Counted from the stretch's first letter, positions 9,985-20,516 are shown. The stretch is 64,000 nt of DNA from Antedon bifida (GCA_963402885.1 OY727094.1:3164501-3228500), one strand, 5' to 3'. Notes: generated by a model from the letters alone, not told the origin. Program-made: numbers and translations.

Positions 9985-11950
9985 CTTGAAAAATATAATT
10001 CAAGAGAAAAAAATATGTTTTTAACGCTACGTGCGCACCGCGTGCGTAAAAAATTGCGCGCCCATGGGAATTTTTGACATGCTCAAAATGACAAGAAACG
10101 CATAAAAAGTTGATTAGAAATAAATTTTGCGCATTTTGAAATTTTAAATGCGTGTGCGCGCGTAACTTCTTGTGAAACATGCCATTTTTAATCCGTAGAA
10201 AGTTTGCCCCTGATATGACTTAAATTTTGTCAAAGTGTCAATACTAAATGACTTTTGGTTTTTAATCTATAATCAATCATTGAAATTCATAAAATTGCGC
10301 GTAAGTCACGTTGCGCAACTATGACGTCATTCAAAAATAGGAGGTGCACAACTTCACGTAAATGCCCATATGTTGTCAAAGTTATGAAATGTTATGTTTA
10401 CACATTTTAGAGAAACGCGACTCACAAAAAGGAAGGAAGGATCCAAGAACTAGACAAGAAACTCGTCACTTTGACGAGTTAGTTATCCGCACCACGACAA
10501 ACGCCATGTGCACGTCATACGTTGGAATATTGCACACAGATAAAGATTATGGCATTATGACAAGAACTGAAGAATATGATATGCTGTTAGTGCTGAATTC
10601 TGTCAATTTTGTGTCATATAGTATATACATGCAAACAGTATAATCTGTATACATTATTACATACAGTGTAGAATAGGTGAAATTACGGGACCCGCCATTT
10701 ATTCCAATTTTTAACATGGCGACGGTATCAAAATGAAACACTTAGATAGCAATTTCAGAAGAAAATTATCTCAGGAACAACATATTAACGTGTAGAAGAA
10801 ATTTGAATACGTAAAATATAGATGCGCACCCTCTTAAATGTGATGAACTATTACGCAAAATATGAAAATACGACTTTTTTTATTCAACTGGCCATATGAT
10901 GACGTCACAACATCCGATTGGCAAAATGTTTACATGAATTCGTATCTAAAATCCAATAGCTTCCAGAAAACGTTTTAATCGTGATTATCACATTTTATTC
11001 TTACGAGCTATTACAGATTAAAATTTACTGTAAAGATGAAATTAATGACCCACGTAATTAAAATGTTTAGGCATGATGACGTCATAAAAATTAAAATATT
11101 TTTATCTCATGCTAAAGAAAGTTGATTGACCTACACAATATATAAATGTAGGAGAAAAAGGAATACAGATAAGCGTGATGCGCTCCATTGAATGTGATGA
11201 GCAATAACGAAAGAGACAAAAATCCTATATTTTACATTCGTGTGGCCATACGATGACGTCACAATGTTTTTTTAGCCTTATCGATGCATGATCCGATATC
11301 TACAACTCATCAACTTCTAGATTTTGTAATAAAAATAAACGGTTCACGGTTTACTTTAGAAACTATGACTGTTTAAAAAAAGACATAATTTTGACGATTT
11401 TTTAAGCTTTTTCATAAAAAACGCGCACAAATTGTCTAATTCAACGTGTTCGTATGGCGTTATTTAAACTGGAAAAGGTCTAAATTGTTTTCAAAATTAC
11501 CAGTAAAGGCTTGAAAAATATAATTCAAAAGAAAAAAATATGTTTTTAACGCTACGTGCGCACCGCGTGCGTAAAAAATTGCGCGCCCGTGGAAATTTTT
11601 GACATGCTCAAAATGACAAGAAACGCATAAAAAGTTGATTAGAAATTAATTTTGCGCATTTTGAAATTTTAAATGCGCGCGCGCGCGTAACTTCTTGTGA
11701 AACATGCCATTTTTAATCCGTAGAAAGTTTGCCCCTGATATGACTTAAATTTTGTCAAAGTGTGGTGGTTTTTAATCTATGATCAATCATTGAAATTCAT
11801 ATAATTGCGCGTAAGTCACGTTGCGCAACTATGACGTCATTCAAAAATAGGAGGTGCACAACTTCACGTAAATGCCCATATGTTGTCAAAGTTATGAAAT
11901 GTTATGTTTACACATTTTAGAGAAACGCGACTCACAAAAAGGAAGGAAGG
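9985..11950. mobile_element. Element with 450-bp terminal direct repeats
   Basis: Direct repeats at 9985-10440 and 11510-11950 (the second lacks about 15 bp) flank about 1.07 kb without coding capacity. The whole block interrupts the shared 3' spacer, so it is an insertion. It is CpG-rich (GCGCGC, TGCGCACC) and has five perfect TGACGTCA octamers at 10322, 10900, 11077, 11254 and 11832. The arms do not begin TG and end CA. It may be a non-autonomous LTR-like element or a tandemly duplicated repeat. Confidence 0.5.
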
Positions 11951-11957
11951 AAAGAAG

Positions 11958-12097
11958 AATAATACAGAAAAAAACTATTGATCCCATACAATAACAAGGA
12001 GTTATCCGCTCTACCAAGCGGATAACTAATAATACAGAAAAAAAATATTGATCCCATACAATAACAAGGAGTTATCCGCTCTACCAAGCGGATAACT
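11958..12097. repeat. Two 70-bp tandem copies with a perfect hairpin
   Basis: Units at 11958-12027 and 12028-12097. Each ends in an 11-bp perfect inverted repeat, AGTTATCCGCT / AGCGGATAACT, with a 6-nt loop (12,000-12,027 in the first copy). The - strand loop side reads TTGGTAGAGCGG, resembling a tRNA A-box. Confidence 0.8.
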
Positions 12098-12116
12098 AAT
12101 AAAAATAAAAACAATT

Positions 12117-12425
12117 GACTTTAATTAATAATTATTAATGTAACAGTAGACAAAATACTGATTAAACTTAAGACATTAAGAAATAATCTATGTATTTTGA
12201 GTAAATAAATGTTTATGCTTTGTTAAATAATTACTAGAGTGTAATTTTGTTTACTAATTGTAGCCTACTATTTCTCTACATGTTGGTATTTACTGTAAAG
12301 TCATCAACCCATACAACCTACTGTCATCTAGCCAATTAATTCCTTTATGAGTTACATTAAGACATACAAGTGGTATTGCAATGCATTCTATATACAGCAA
12401 GATATGCGAGTTGTATTGCAATAAC
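12117..12425 (+). other. Truncated copy of the subfamily-I upstream region
   Basis: Matches 1120-1420 and its paralogues (spacer ending CATACAAGTGGTATTGCAATG), but stops just after the first twin motif, before any TATA box. It is an orphan relic upstream of gene 4, parallel to orphan promoter B upstream of gene 3. Confidence 0.65.
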
Positions 12426-12702
12426 GCATTTTGTGTTTTGGCAATTTCTTTTGGAACGTTCCCCTTTTAGGAGAAGTGTTTGAAAATTCCTCTGATTAAG
12501 GAAATGTTAAATAAACTGAAAATATACAATATTAAGCTGCAGCAACTATGGGTAAATAGATTTTATAATATTTATCACTTTTTGGTACTACAGTATGCTG
12601 TTTTCGGCCCACTTTACGGAAAGGTACATGGGCTGGATTGTAATGAATTCTAAGATATGAAATAAGGTATGCGGGATATAGCCAACAATTGTTGTTGCTG
12701 CC

Positions 12703-13092
12703 AATAGCTACTATAGATCCTAATAGCTGCTATCTTGCTATAGCTCCTAATAGCTGCTATCTTGCTATAGCTCCTAATAGCTGCTGATCTTGCTATAGCT
12801 TCTAATAGCTGCTATCTTGCTATAGCCCCTAATAGCTGTTATCTTTCTATTGCTCCTAATAGCTCCTTACCTTGCTATAGCTCCTAATAGCTGCTACCCT
12901 GCTATAGCTCCTAATAGCTGCTATCTTTCTATAGCTCCTAATAGCTGCTATCTTGCTATAGCTCCTAATATCTTCTATCTTCTATAGCTCCTAATAGCTG
13001 CTATCTTGCTATAGCTCCTATTAACTGCTATCTTGCTATAGCTCCTAATAGCTACTATCTTCTATAGCTCCTAATAGCTGCTATCTTGCTAT
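12703..13092 (+). repeat. 27-bp minisatellite
   Basis: About 14 imperfect copies of a 27-bp unit built on CTATAGCTCCTAATAGCTGC, in the region upstream of gene 4. It is unrelated to the 31-bp and 17-bp families. Confidence 0.9.
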
Positions 13093-13173
13093 GCCTACAT
13101 ATGGCAAAGATATACTATCAAATGAGTAGTTGTAGTAGTAGCTGCAAACACCTGCTATATATACATGTATATT

Positions 13174-13241
13174 ACAGTGTTCTCCCCAGGATTCACATCA
13201 AGCGTCACGCTTCCGCCCCCCTTGGCTGGGGAGAACACTGT
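13174..13241. mobile_element. 68-bp inverted-repeat element
   Basis: Perfect 15-bp arms ACAGTGTTCTCCCCA / TGGGGAGAACACTGT enclose 38 bp. It looks like a minimal MITE with hAT-like CAGTG ends. The flanks share TATTAC, but no exact duplication is evident. Confidence 0.5.
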
Positions 13242-13393
13242 ATTACACTGCTTTCAGAAATACTGAAAGCAGTGCCCAAAACCATGGTTAAAGCACAGAA
13301 TAGAAAAATAAGTGTTTTACATAAGGAAAAAGAAAACAAAATTCCCCCTTTCGATTACAATGAACTCCACATAAGGTAAGTATTGTTAGCAGG

Positions 13394-13817
13394 ATTGCAA
13401 TAAAAACTATATTTAGTATGGTATAAAAGTTGTATTGTAATGAATTCTATACAGTAAGGTACTGTGTGTTAGCAGGATTGCAATAACTCCATATACAGTA
13501 AGGTATGCAAGTTGTATTGTAATGAATTCTATATACAGCAAGCTACTGTATGTTAGCTGAATTGCAATAACTCTATATACAGTAAGGTATGTAAGTTGTA
13601 TTGTAATGAATTCTATATACAGCAAGGTATGTAGGCTGAATTGCAATAAACTCCATATATGGTAAAGAGATTTGTGATGTATTGTATACAAATATTTGAG
13701 ACACATATAAATACAAGGAAAAGCAAATTGTTTGACATTAGCGTATTACAGCAGAAGAAAAGGAACATCCACTTAACTATCAAGAGAAACCAGTCAACAA
13801 GTAACCATGAATCTTGG
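13394..13817 (+). promoter_or_regulatory. Subfamily-II promoter and exon 1 of C1q gene 4
   Basis: TATAAATA at 13706-13713 is preceded by about five tandem repeats of a CAGTAAGGTATG / ATTGTAATGAATTCTATA module (13,440-13,640). The exon ends at 13,817 with CTTGG and a GTAAGT donor at 13,818. The matching acceptor lies just before 19,775, giving an intron of about 6 kb because a LINE lies inside it. Confidence 0.65.
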
Positions 13818-13863
13818 GTAAGTATAAATTATATTTGTCACAATCTTACCTGCCCTTTACACA

Positions 13864-13958
13864 TTAAGAGTGTAGTTGTACTAAGGGTGTAGTTGTACTA
13901 AGGGTGTAGTTGTACTAAGGATGTAGTTGTACTAAGGATGTAGTTGTCTTAAGGGTGT
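13864..13958 (+). repeat. 17-bp minisatellite, left part (gene 4 intron)
   Basis: Five to six copies of the 17-bp unit. The array resumes at 18,606, on the far side of the LINE. Confidence 0.9.
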
Positions 13959-16900
13959 CATCATACGCTAGCTATAGGCCTAGCCTGACGTTGTCTAGTT
14001 GCTGCATTAATTGTCTTTCTGTTTTTGCCAGAATCCGTAATAAAAATTGGGGGAAACCCGGTATTTCCGCTGAAAAAGTTATGATTCTTCCATTTATTTT
14101 GGCCTTCACGATCGATCGAAAGTAGCTGAATCACAGAAAAACTAAAATATCAATCCGTGCGCAATATATTTTTCATATTTTTAACCATTCAAAGACAAAA
14201 AAAGTTACCACAATAGGACCATATAGTATTTTTAAATTAAATGTAGTTTGTGACCTAAAACTAGATCTAGTTTTAGGTCAGGCAGCGTACAGATAAGACG
14301 TGTCTCGATTACTCTCTCTCGTGAACTGGTTTTTCGCCAGTGTTTTTCAACTTAAATCGACACCGATCCAGAATAATTGAACAACATATGGAACAGTAAG
14401 ATCTGGATCTACGCTCAGCCTGTATTTTAACTATTTTATCTGAAATTTTTAATCGTTTTTATCCAGTTTTAATCCTCGTAAGACCATACTACGACGAGGG
14501 CGAGTCGGACCCAGGCAACGATCAAAGGAGAGGTGCCCGGTCTGGGCGGTGATTTCATCCTAAGCCTAGCTCGACTTTTTGCTGTTTTTAAGCCCAAGTG
14601 CAATATTGATCACCTCGATCTAAGTATCAACGACATCATAAATACTTTTTAAAGAAGTTTTATATGGATATGTACAGTTTTTTGATGTATTTTGGTGTTT
14701 TTTTATTCCGTTTTTATCCTGTTTACATTTGATTTGCTTCGTTGCGCTTGGCGGGAAGTTTTAATCAGCTGACCAACACTTGTTTACCTGTTTGATTGAC
14801 TTTGCTAAGCTCCTGGACGACATTCAACCACTGATAAGGTAATTAAATCACTCTTAATAATGGCAGCGATTACTACAAATGTTCTTATTATTTTATGCCT
14901 TCTAGTGAGAATTAACTTTACCTGCCGCCCAACGTTAAACTCAGACATTTTTTCTACGTTAAACTCCAGCATATATGATAGCTGGGCAATTCAACCGAAG
15001 ATACATACGGATAACCTGAATATAATGTCTCCCTTATGGACATTGTACGGATCTTCTAAACCGTATCCAGTTTGCCGCTTAAACTTAAAAAACCCAAGTT
15101 TCCTGATGGTACTTATTATTATCGCTGGAGACGTTTCTCCGAACCCAGGACCAATCAGAAACCCATGTTCAATTTGTAAAAAACCGATTGCGAAAACGCA
15201 CAGGGCAATGAAATGCACTGAATGTAAATGTAACTACCATATCAAGTGCGGAAGAATAAATAAAATTGTATATGATAAGCAACGGAACTCGAAAGATAAT
15301 TGGTTATGTCAAGAATGCCTCTTCAATCAGCTTCCGAATGATGAATGCATCAGTGACATTAATATTCATGACGAATTTATTGCCGACACAAATAATGTGA
15401 ATGAAACCCAACAAGATGGACATACATGTACAGAAGACATTTACGAGCATTTAAGCGAGGAATTCAACGTGTTTAACAAAGGCCTACATTTTATTCACCT
15501 TAATGCGCGGTCATTAGTTAATAAAATGTCTGAACTAAGGCACATCGCATCGAAGACCAAAGCTACTGTTATATCCATCAGCGAGTCGTGGCTGGACGAA
15601 TCCATCACCGATAACGAGATCAAAATTGATGGATATACAGCGCTCAGGAAGGACAGAAACCGGTCTGGTGGTGGAGTTTGTATCTACGTAAAAAATGAAC
15701 GCGCCTTCACACGTAGAAATGATCTGGATATCGACGATTTTGAAGCAATATGGATAAATATATATCTGCCTCGTTCAAAGGAAATTGTGATTGGTACATG
15801 CTACCGCCCACCAAAACAGAATGTAACTTTATTTCAGAACAACTTTGAAGAAACTGTATCAAAAATCAAAGAGAGTAGTGAAATTTATATTCTTGGTGAC
15901 TTTAACATATGTACTTTAAATATTAATCCAGTATCGCAAAGATATAATGATTGCCTTATAAGAAATGGTTTTAGTAATGTTATTAAGGATATAACTAGAA
16001 TAGGAAAAGAAAAAAGCTCATGTTTGGACCACATTGTTACTAATGTACAAAATAATGTGAAGCAATCTGGAGTAATTAACATTGGCCTTAGTGACCATTT
16101 TCTTATTTATTGCACTAGAAAAATACCTAAGTCTCATGTTCATAAAAATGAACACAACTCCGCAAAATTACGATCTTTAAAAAACTATAATGTAAATAAC
16201 TATCTTGAAACACTTAACGATATCGATTGGTCTGTTGTCACTAATAATGTCGATGTAAATATCGCGTGGTTAACTCTTAAAGATATCATCATTAAGGTGA
16301 TCGACTCAATAGCGCCAATAAAAAAAGTTAGACTTAAACAAAACATAGCACCCTGGTTTACCTCCGAAATTGCCGATGAAATCAAAGTAAGAGACACACT
16401 TTTAAAACAATTCAAGAAAGATAAATCTAATCTAGATATATACAAATATTATTGTGCCTCTAGGAACAAAGCTCAGCGGCTGATCAAAAAAGCTAAATCT
16501 AATTATTTTCTCAATAAGATTGATGAAAATAAAGACAACCCTAAAAAATTATGGAAAACCCTCAAACAGCTCGGATACGAGAAGAAATGTAAAACAAACA
16601 CTAAAATCGTTCTCGATGACAATGGTAAACAAACTTTCTGTCCAAAAGGCGTTGCCTCTCGTTTTAATGAGTTTTTCACGAATGTTGCGTCAACACTCGT
16701 CAAAAAACTCCCAAAATGCATAGGTCTTTTCACCATGTCCACTAACGATCTTCTTAAATACTACGTTAAATTAAAAGGAAAAATGTTTAAGCTAGAGCCT
16801 GTTACCATAGAATTTGTTAAAACTCAACTCGAAAGCCTAAATGTAAACAAAAGCGTCGGTCTAGATAATATTCCCTCAAGATTCTTACGTGACGGTGCGA

Positions 16901-18605
16901 TAATCTTGGCTGAACCGATAGCTCATATCATTAACCTTTCGTTTAAAACTAATTGTTTTCCTCATGATCTTAAAATTGCTAAAGTTACCCCTCTATTTAA
17001 GAAAAATACTAGAACAAATGTTGAGAATTATCGGCCGATTAGTATTCTGCCTACGGTATCTAAGATTCTTGAAAAATCTGTAGCTATACAAGTTGAAAGG
17101 TATCTTTCCAAAAATAATATACTTTATGCCTATCAATCCGGTTTTCGGCAGGCCCATTCAACTGAAAGCAACCTCATAAATCTCATCGACGGTTTAAAAA
17201 ACAATAAGTCCAAAGGCCTTCTTACTGGAATGGTTCTAATTGACTTACAAAAAGCTTTCGATACCGTCGATCATGTGATTTTAATTAACAAGCTAAAATG
17301 CATGGGTTTTAAGTGTACTGACTGGTTTCAATCTTATCTCGCTAACCGCACACAAGTTGTCAGTGTGAATGGTACCTGCTCTGAACCTCTTATAGTTACT
17401 CATGGTGTACCGCAAGGTAGCATCTTGGGCCCTATTCTTTTTCTATGTTATTTAAATGATATTGCTTCTTGTATTGATTCTGATGTTCAATTATTGCTTT
17501 ATGCTGATGATTCTACGATTCTGTATTCTCATCACGATGCCACCAAAATCGCTCATAAATTAAGTACTGTCCTAGCTAAGTGCCAGGACTGGTTAACTGA
17601 AAACAAATTATCTTTACATGTTGGCAAAACCGAAAGTATTATCTTTGGTAGCAGAGCGAAGCTTAACAAAGTAAAAGAGTTTTCTGTAGAATTAATGGGC
17701 CGTAGAATCAAAAGTACTAAGCAAGTTAAATATTTAGGTATTGATTTAGACCAATATGTATCATGTGATATCATTGCAACTAGTGTTATCAGTAAAGTTA
17801 AGTCAAGGTTGAAGTTTTTACATAGGCAAAGTTCGTGCTTGAATAAAAAATGTCGTAAACTATTAAGCACTGCTTTAATACAATGTACATTTGACTATTC
17901 TGCCTCGGCATGGTACGGCGGTGTCAATAAGAATCTTAAACATAAATTACAAACTGCCCAAAACAAGATGGCACGTTTCATTTTAAATGTTGGTCCGAGG
18001 TCTCACATAGGTGCCAAAGAGCTTTCCGATCTTGGGTTTCTTAATGTCAGCCTCAGAAATAAGTTTTTAAGATTAAATTATGTTCACAAAATTCGTTATA
18101 ACTTGAATACGCCTTCTTTCCTTAAGGATAACTTTTTGTTAATTTCTGATCATCACAACCATTTCACCAGGGGTACAACATTTAATTTTGTCACTCCTAA
18201 GGCTACTGGCGTTAATGATACGACTTTTTATTTCTTAGGTATCCGTGACTGGAACAGGCTCCCCAATTCACTCAAATCAATACAAAATAATGCAACCTTC
18301 AAAATAAAACTTAAAGAATATTTTAATAATGAACAGCTTGGTATTTCAGTTTAATTAAGCTATTTTTAATATTGTTTTTTTGATGTTTTCTTGTCTTGTA
18401 TGTATTTTCTTGTTTTTTCATTTTTACTGAGTCATACTTAACGATAATTGTACTAGGCCCAACCACTCACTTTTCAGTCATTACGGATTGGACCCCATTG
18501 GAAATAAGTTTACTTTTTTGTCGACTTAATGGGTTATCCAGGTATTCTTTTTATACATTGTATATTTTAACTTTTATGTATGAATATCAAATAAAATCAA
18601 TCAAT
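13959..18605 (+). mobile_element. Full-length CR1/L2-type LINE inserted in intron 1 of gene 4
   Basis: Contains a roughly 0.8-kb 5' leader, the 1164-aa ORF at 14,860-18,354, and a 250-bp 3' UTR ending AATAAAATCAATCAATC directly against a 17-bp minisatellite unit at 18,606. Such short tandem tails are typical of CR1/L2 elements. The exact 5' end is not certain. About 65 bp at 13,966-14,035 recurs at 19,376-19,445, so part of the left segment is host intron. A perfect 30-bp palindrome at 14,251-14,280 lies in the leader. Confidence 0.8.
14860..18354 (+). CDS. LINE polyprotein: 2A-like peptide, PHD finger, AP endonuclease, reverse transcriptase
   Basis: A single intact ORF of 1164 aa. Residues 1-89 are a hydrophobic leader ending FLMVLIIIAG. 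Residues 90-98 read GDVSPNPGP, a 2A-like motif ending NPGP, with Ser where the usual Glu stands. A PHD-type zinc finger (CSIC, CTEC, HIKC, CQEC) spans about 103-153. An APE-type endonuclease (FIHLNARSL, SESWLDE, LGDFN, LSDHF) spans about 211-435. The reverse transcriptase (RPISILPTVSK, LIDLQKAFDTVDH, GVPQGSILGP, YADD at 881-884) fills the middle, and a C-terminal domain contains FLGIRDWNRLPNSLK. All catalytic signatures are present without stops, so the copy may be recent or active. Clade assignment to CR1/L2 is by domain order only. Confidence 0.93.
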   Translation: MAAITTNVLIILCLLVRINFTCRPTLNSDIFSTLNSSIYDSWAIQPKIHTDNLNIMSPLWTLYGSSKPYPVCRLNLKNPSFLMVLIIIAGDVSPNPGPIRNPCSICKKPIAKTHRAMKCTECKCNYHIKCGRINKIVYDKQRNSKDNWLCQECLFNQLPNDECISDINIHDEFIADTNNVNETQQDGHTCTEDIYEHLSEEFNVFNKGLHFIHLNARSLVNKMSELRHIASKTKATVISISESWLDESITDNEIKIDGYTALRKDRNRSGGGVCIYVKNERAFTRRNDLDIDDFEAIWINIYLPRSKEIVIGTCYRPPKQNVTLFQNNFEETVSKIKESSEIYILGDFNICTLNINPVSQRYNDCLIRNGFSNVIKDITRIGKEKSSCLDHIVTNVQNNVKQSGVINIGLSDHFLIYCTRKIPKSHVHKNEHNSAKLRSLKNYNVNNYLETLNDIDWSVVTNNVDVNIAWLTLKDIIIKVIDSIAPIKKVRLKQNIAPWFTSEIADEIKVRDTLLKQFKKDKSNLDIYKYYCASRNKAQRLIKKAKSNYFLNKIDENKDNPKKLWKTLKQLGYEKKCKTNTKIVLDDNGKQTFCPKGVASRFNEFFTNVASTLVKKLPKCIGLFTMSTNDLLKYYVKLKGKMFKLEPVTIEFVKTQLESLNVNKSVGLDNIPSRFLRDGAIILAEPIAHIINLSFKTNCFPHDLKIAKVTPLFKKNTRTNVENYRPISILPTVSKILEKSVAIQVERYLSKNNILYAYQSGFRQAHSTESNLINLIDGLKNNKSKGLLTGMVLIDLQKAFDTVDHVILINKLKCMGFKCTDWFQSYLANRTQVVSVNGTCSEPLIVTHGVPQGSILGPILFLCYLNDIASCIDSDVQLLLYADDSTILYSHHDATKIAHKLSTVLAKCQDWLTENKLSLHVGKTESIIFGSRAKLNKVKEFSVELMGRRIKSTKQVKYLGIDLDQYVSCDIIATSVISKVKSRLKFLHRQSSCLNKKCRKLLSTALIQCTFDYSASAWYGGVNKNLKHKLQTAQNKMARFILNVGPRSHIGAKELSDLGFLNVSLRNKFLRLNYVHKIRYNLNTPSFLKDNFLLISDHHNHFTRGTTFNFVTPKATGVNDTTFYFLGIRDWNRLPNSLKSIQNNATFKIKLKEYFNNEQLGISV

Positions 18606-19128
18606 CTAAGGGTGTAGTTATCTTATGGGTGTAGTTATCTTATGGGTGTAGTTATCTTATGGGTGTAGTTATCTTATGGGTGTAGTTATCTTATGGGTGT
18701 AGTTATCTTATGGGTGTAGTTGTACTAAGGGTGTAGTTGTACTAAGGGTGTAGTTGTACTAAAGGTGTAGTTGTACTAAGGGTGTAGTTGTCCTAAGGGT
18801 GTAGTTGTCTTAAGGGTGTAGTTGTACTAAGGGTGTAGTTGTACTAAGGGTGTAGTTGTACTAAGGGTGTAGTTGTCCTAAGGGTGTAGTTGTACTAAGG
18901 GTGTAGTTGTACTAAAGGTGTAGTTGTACTAAGGGTGTAGTTGTACTAAAGGTGTAGTTGTACTAAGGGTGTAGTTGTACTAAGGGTGTAGTTGTACTAA
19001 GGGTGTAGTTGTACTAAGGGTGTAGTTGTACTAATGGTGTAGTTGTCCTAAGGGTGTAGTTGTACTAAGGGTGTAGTTGTACTAAGGGTGTAGTTGTCCT
19101 AAGGGTGTAGTTGTCTTAAGGGTGTAGT
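18606..19128 (+). repeat. 17-bp minisatellite, right part (gene 4 intron)
   Basis: About 31 copies of the 17-bp unit. A run of GTTATCTTATGGGTGTA variants lies at its left end, directly at the LINE 3' tail. Confidence 0.95.
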
Positions 19129-19771
19129 ATTAAAGTCCAATTCCCTACAATTTTTGACGTTTTGTGAAAAATAATGCAAAAATATTACTTTAAAAACATT
19201 AAACCAGGTTATTCCTTGTCTTAGATGTACATTTTATGGTAATTTATGATAAAATGAAACAATGCACTATCTAAGTAGCCCGCGGTGAATGTCCTCTCGT
19301 GGACGGTCGTTAGGCCTAGCCTAGCTATGCTTAGTTTTGTAGGCCTAGCTGGTAAACAACAGTAACGTACGAACATCATACGCTAGCTATAGGCCTAGCC
19401 TGACATTGTCTAATTGCTGCATTAATTATTTTTCTGTTTTTTAACGGATTTTTCTAAAAATGGAAAGACAATTAATTTAGCAACAAGATGGCGTCAGGCT
19501 AGGCCTACAGCTAGAGTACGAAGTTCACACATTGCCACGCTTTACCAGCCAGGCCTGCAAAATTACACCAGGCTAGGCCTATTCTCTTTTTATTATCATA
19601 AACCTTAGAATGTACATTTAAGACAAGAAATGAAGTTGAAGTTATATATGTGCATTATTTTTACAAAACTTCAACAATTGCAAGTATAGTGTCTTTAAAT
19701 TAGATAAAAAAAAACGTAGGTAAAGTGGCTTTAAATTTACCGTAGCAAACAAATTATATGTTTGATTCTTT
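19129..19771 (+). other. Remainder of gene 4 intron 1
   Basis: Non-coding. Rich in TAGGCCTAG/CTAGCTA palindromes (19,305-19,400 and 19,495-19,580). Shares segments with the gene 3 intron around 8,520-8,640 (GCGTCAGGCT, TTTACCAGCCAG), showing common descent of the two introns. Confidence 0.5.
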
Positions 19772-19781
19772 CAGATTTAAC

Positions 19782-20516
19782 ATGTTCTTCACAATTGTTA
19801 CTATACAAATTAGTATCATCTTTGTCATGAAAGCAGCAGGTCAAACTACTACTGAAGCTTGTAACAGCTGTTGTACATCTGGGATTCCTGGAATTCCAGG
19901 ACAGCATGGTAATCCAGGTGCATCAGGGCCACAAGGGATGAATGGAGTGAAAGGAGAACAAGGAATGAATGGAGTGAAAGGTGACCAAGGAATGAAAGGA
20001 GAACAAGGATTGATAGGAGAACATGGGTTAAAAGGAGAACAAGGAACTCAAGGCCTCATTGGACTACCAGGTGTAAATGGCGTAAAGGGAGAAAAGGGTG
20101 AACAAGCTAGTCAGCAGAAATCTGCCTTTTCAGTAGTTTTTACATTAAACCCAGGTCGTCATGCCGCTAGCCCAATGATGTATGACACAATAATCACAAA
20201 TGTAGGAAATGACTACAATCTGGATACAGGCAAGTTTGTCTGTACAATTCCAGGTGTTTATGTATTCCAGGTCACATCATTGAAATCAAGTGGTGGTGGT
20301 GAAGTTTTAACAAATATCATGAAAAATGGGAGTTTTCAAGTATCCACATTGGTGAGTGATACTGGGTATCATTCTGCAAGCACAATGGTGGTACTTGATC
20401 TAGTATCAGGTGATCAAGTATGGACTCAGCCATATGATGCAATTAGCTATAACTATTACTTCAGTAACAGTGACAGATATTGCTCATTCTCAGGTTTTTT
20501 ACTTTATGCTGCATAA
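19782..20516 (+). CDS. Collagen-like C1q-domain protein, gene 4
   Basis: A 244-aa secreted protein of subfamily II: signal peptide of about 21 residues ending AAGQ, CNSCC knot, collagen triplets from about 34 to 108, then the C1q domain to the C terminus. The start at 19,782 follows a TTTCAG acceptor by 7 nt; the in-frame ATG at 19,758 lies before the acceptor. Exon 1 is at about 13,735-13,817, so the primary transcript would cross the LINE. The loops are MKSSGGGEVLT-like with LKSSGG, LVSDTGYH and YDAISYNYYFSNSD. The collagen part is nearly the same as that visible in gene 1, while the loops differ, as expected from conversion or recombination between copies. Confidence 0.92.
   Translation: MFFTIVTIQISIIFVMKAAGQTTTEACNSCCTSGIPGIPGQHGNPGASGPQGMNGVKGEQGMNGVKGDQGMKGEQGLIGEHGLKGEQGTQGLIGLPGVNGVKGEKGEQASQQKSAFSVVFTLNPGRHAASPMMYDTIITNVGNDYNLDTGKFVCTIPGVYVFQVTSLKSSGGGEVLTNIMKNGSFQVSTLVSDTGYHSASTMVVLDLVSGDQVWTQPYDAISYNYYFSNSDRYCSFSGFLLYAA

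Noticed and set aside
9985..11950. Classical LTR retrotransposon
   Set aside because: Direct repeats are present, but no gag/pol, no TG...CA ends, and no primer-binding site could be identified.
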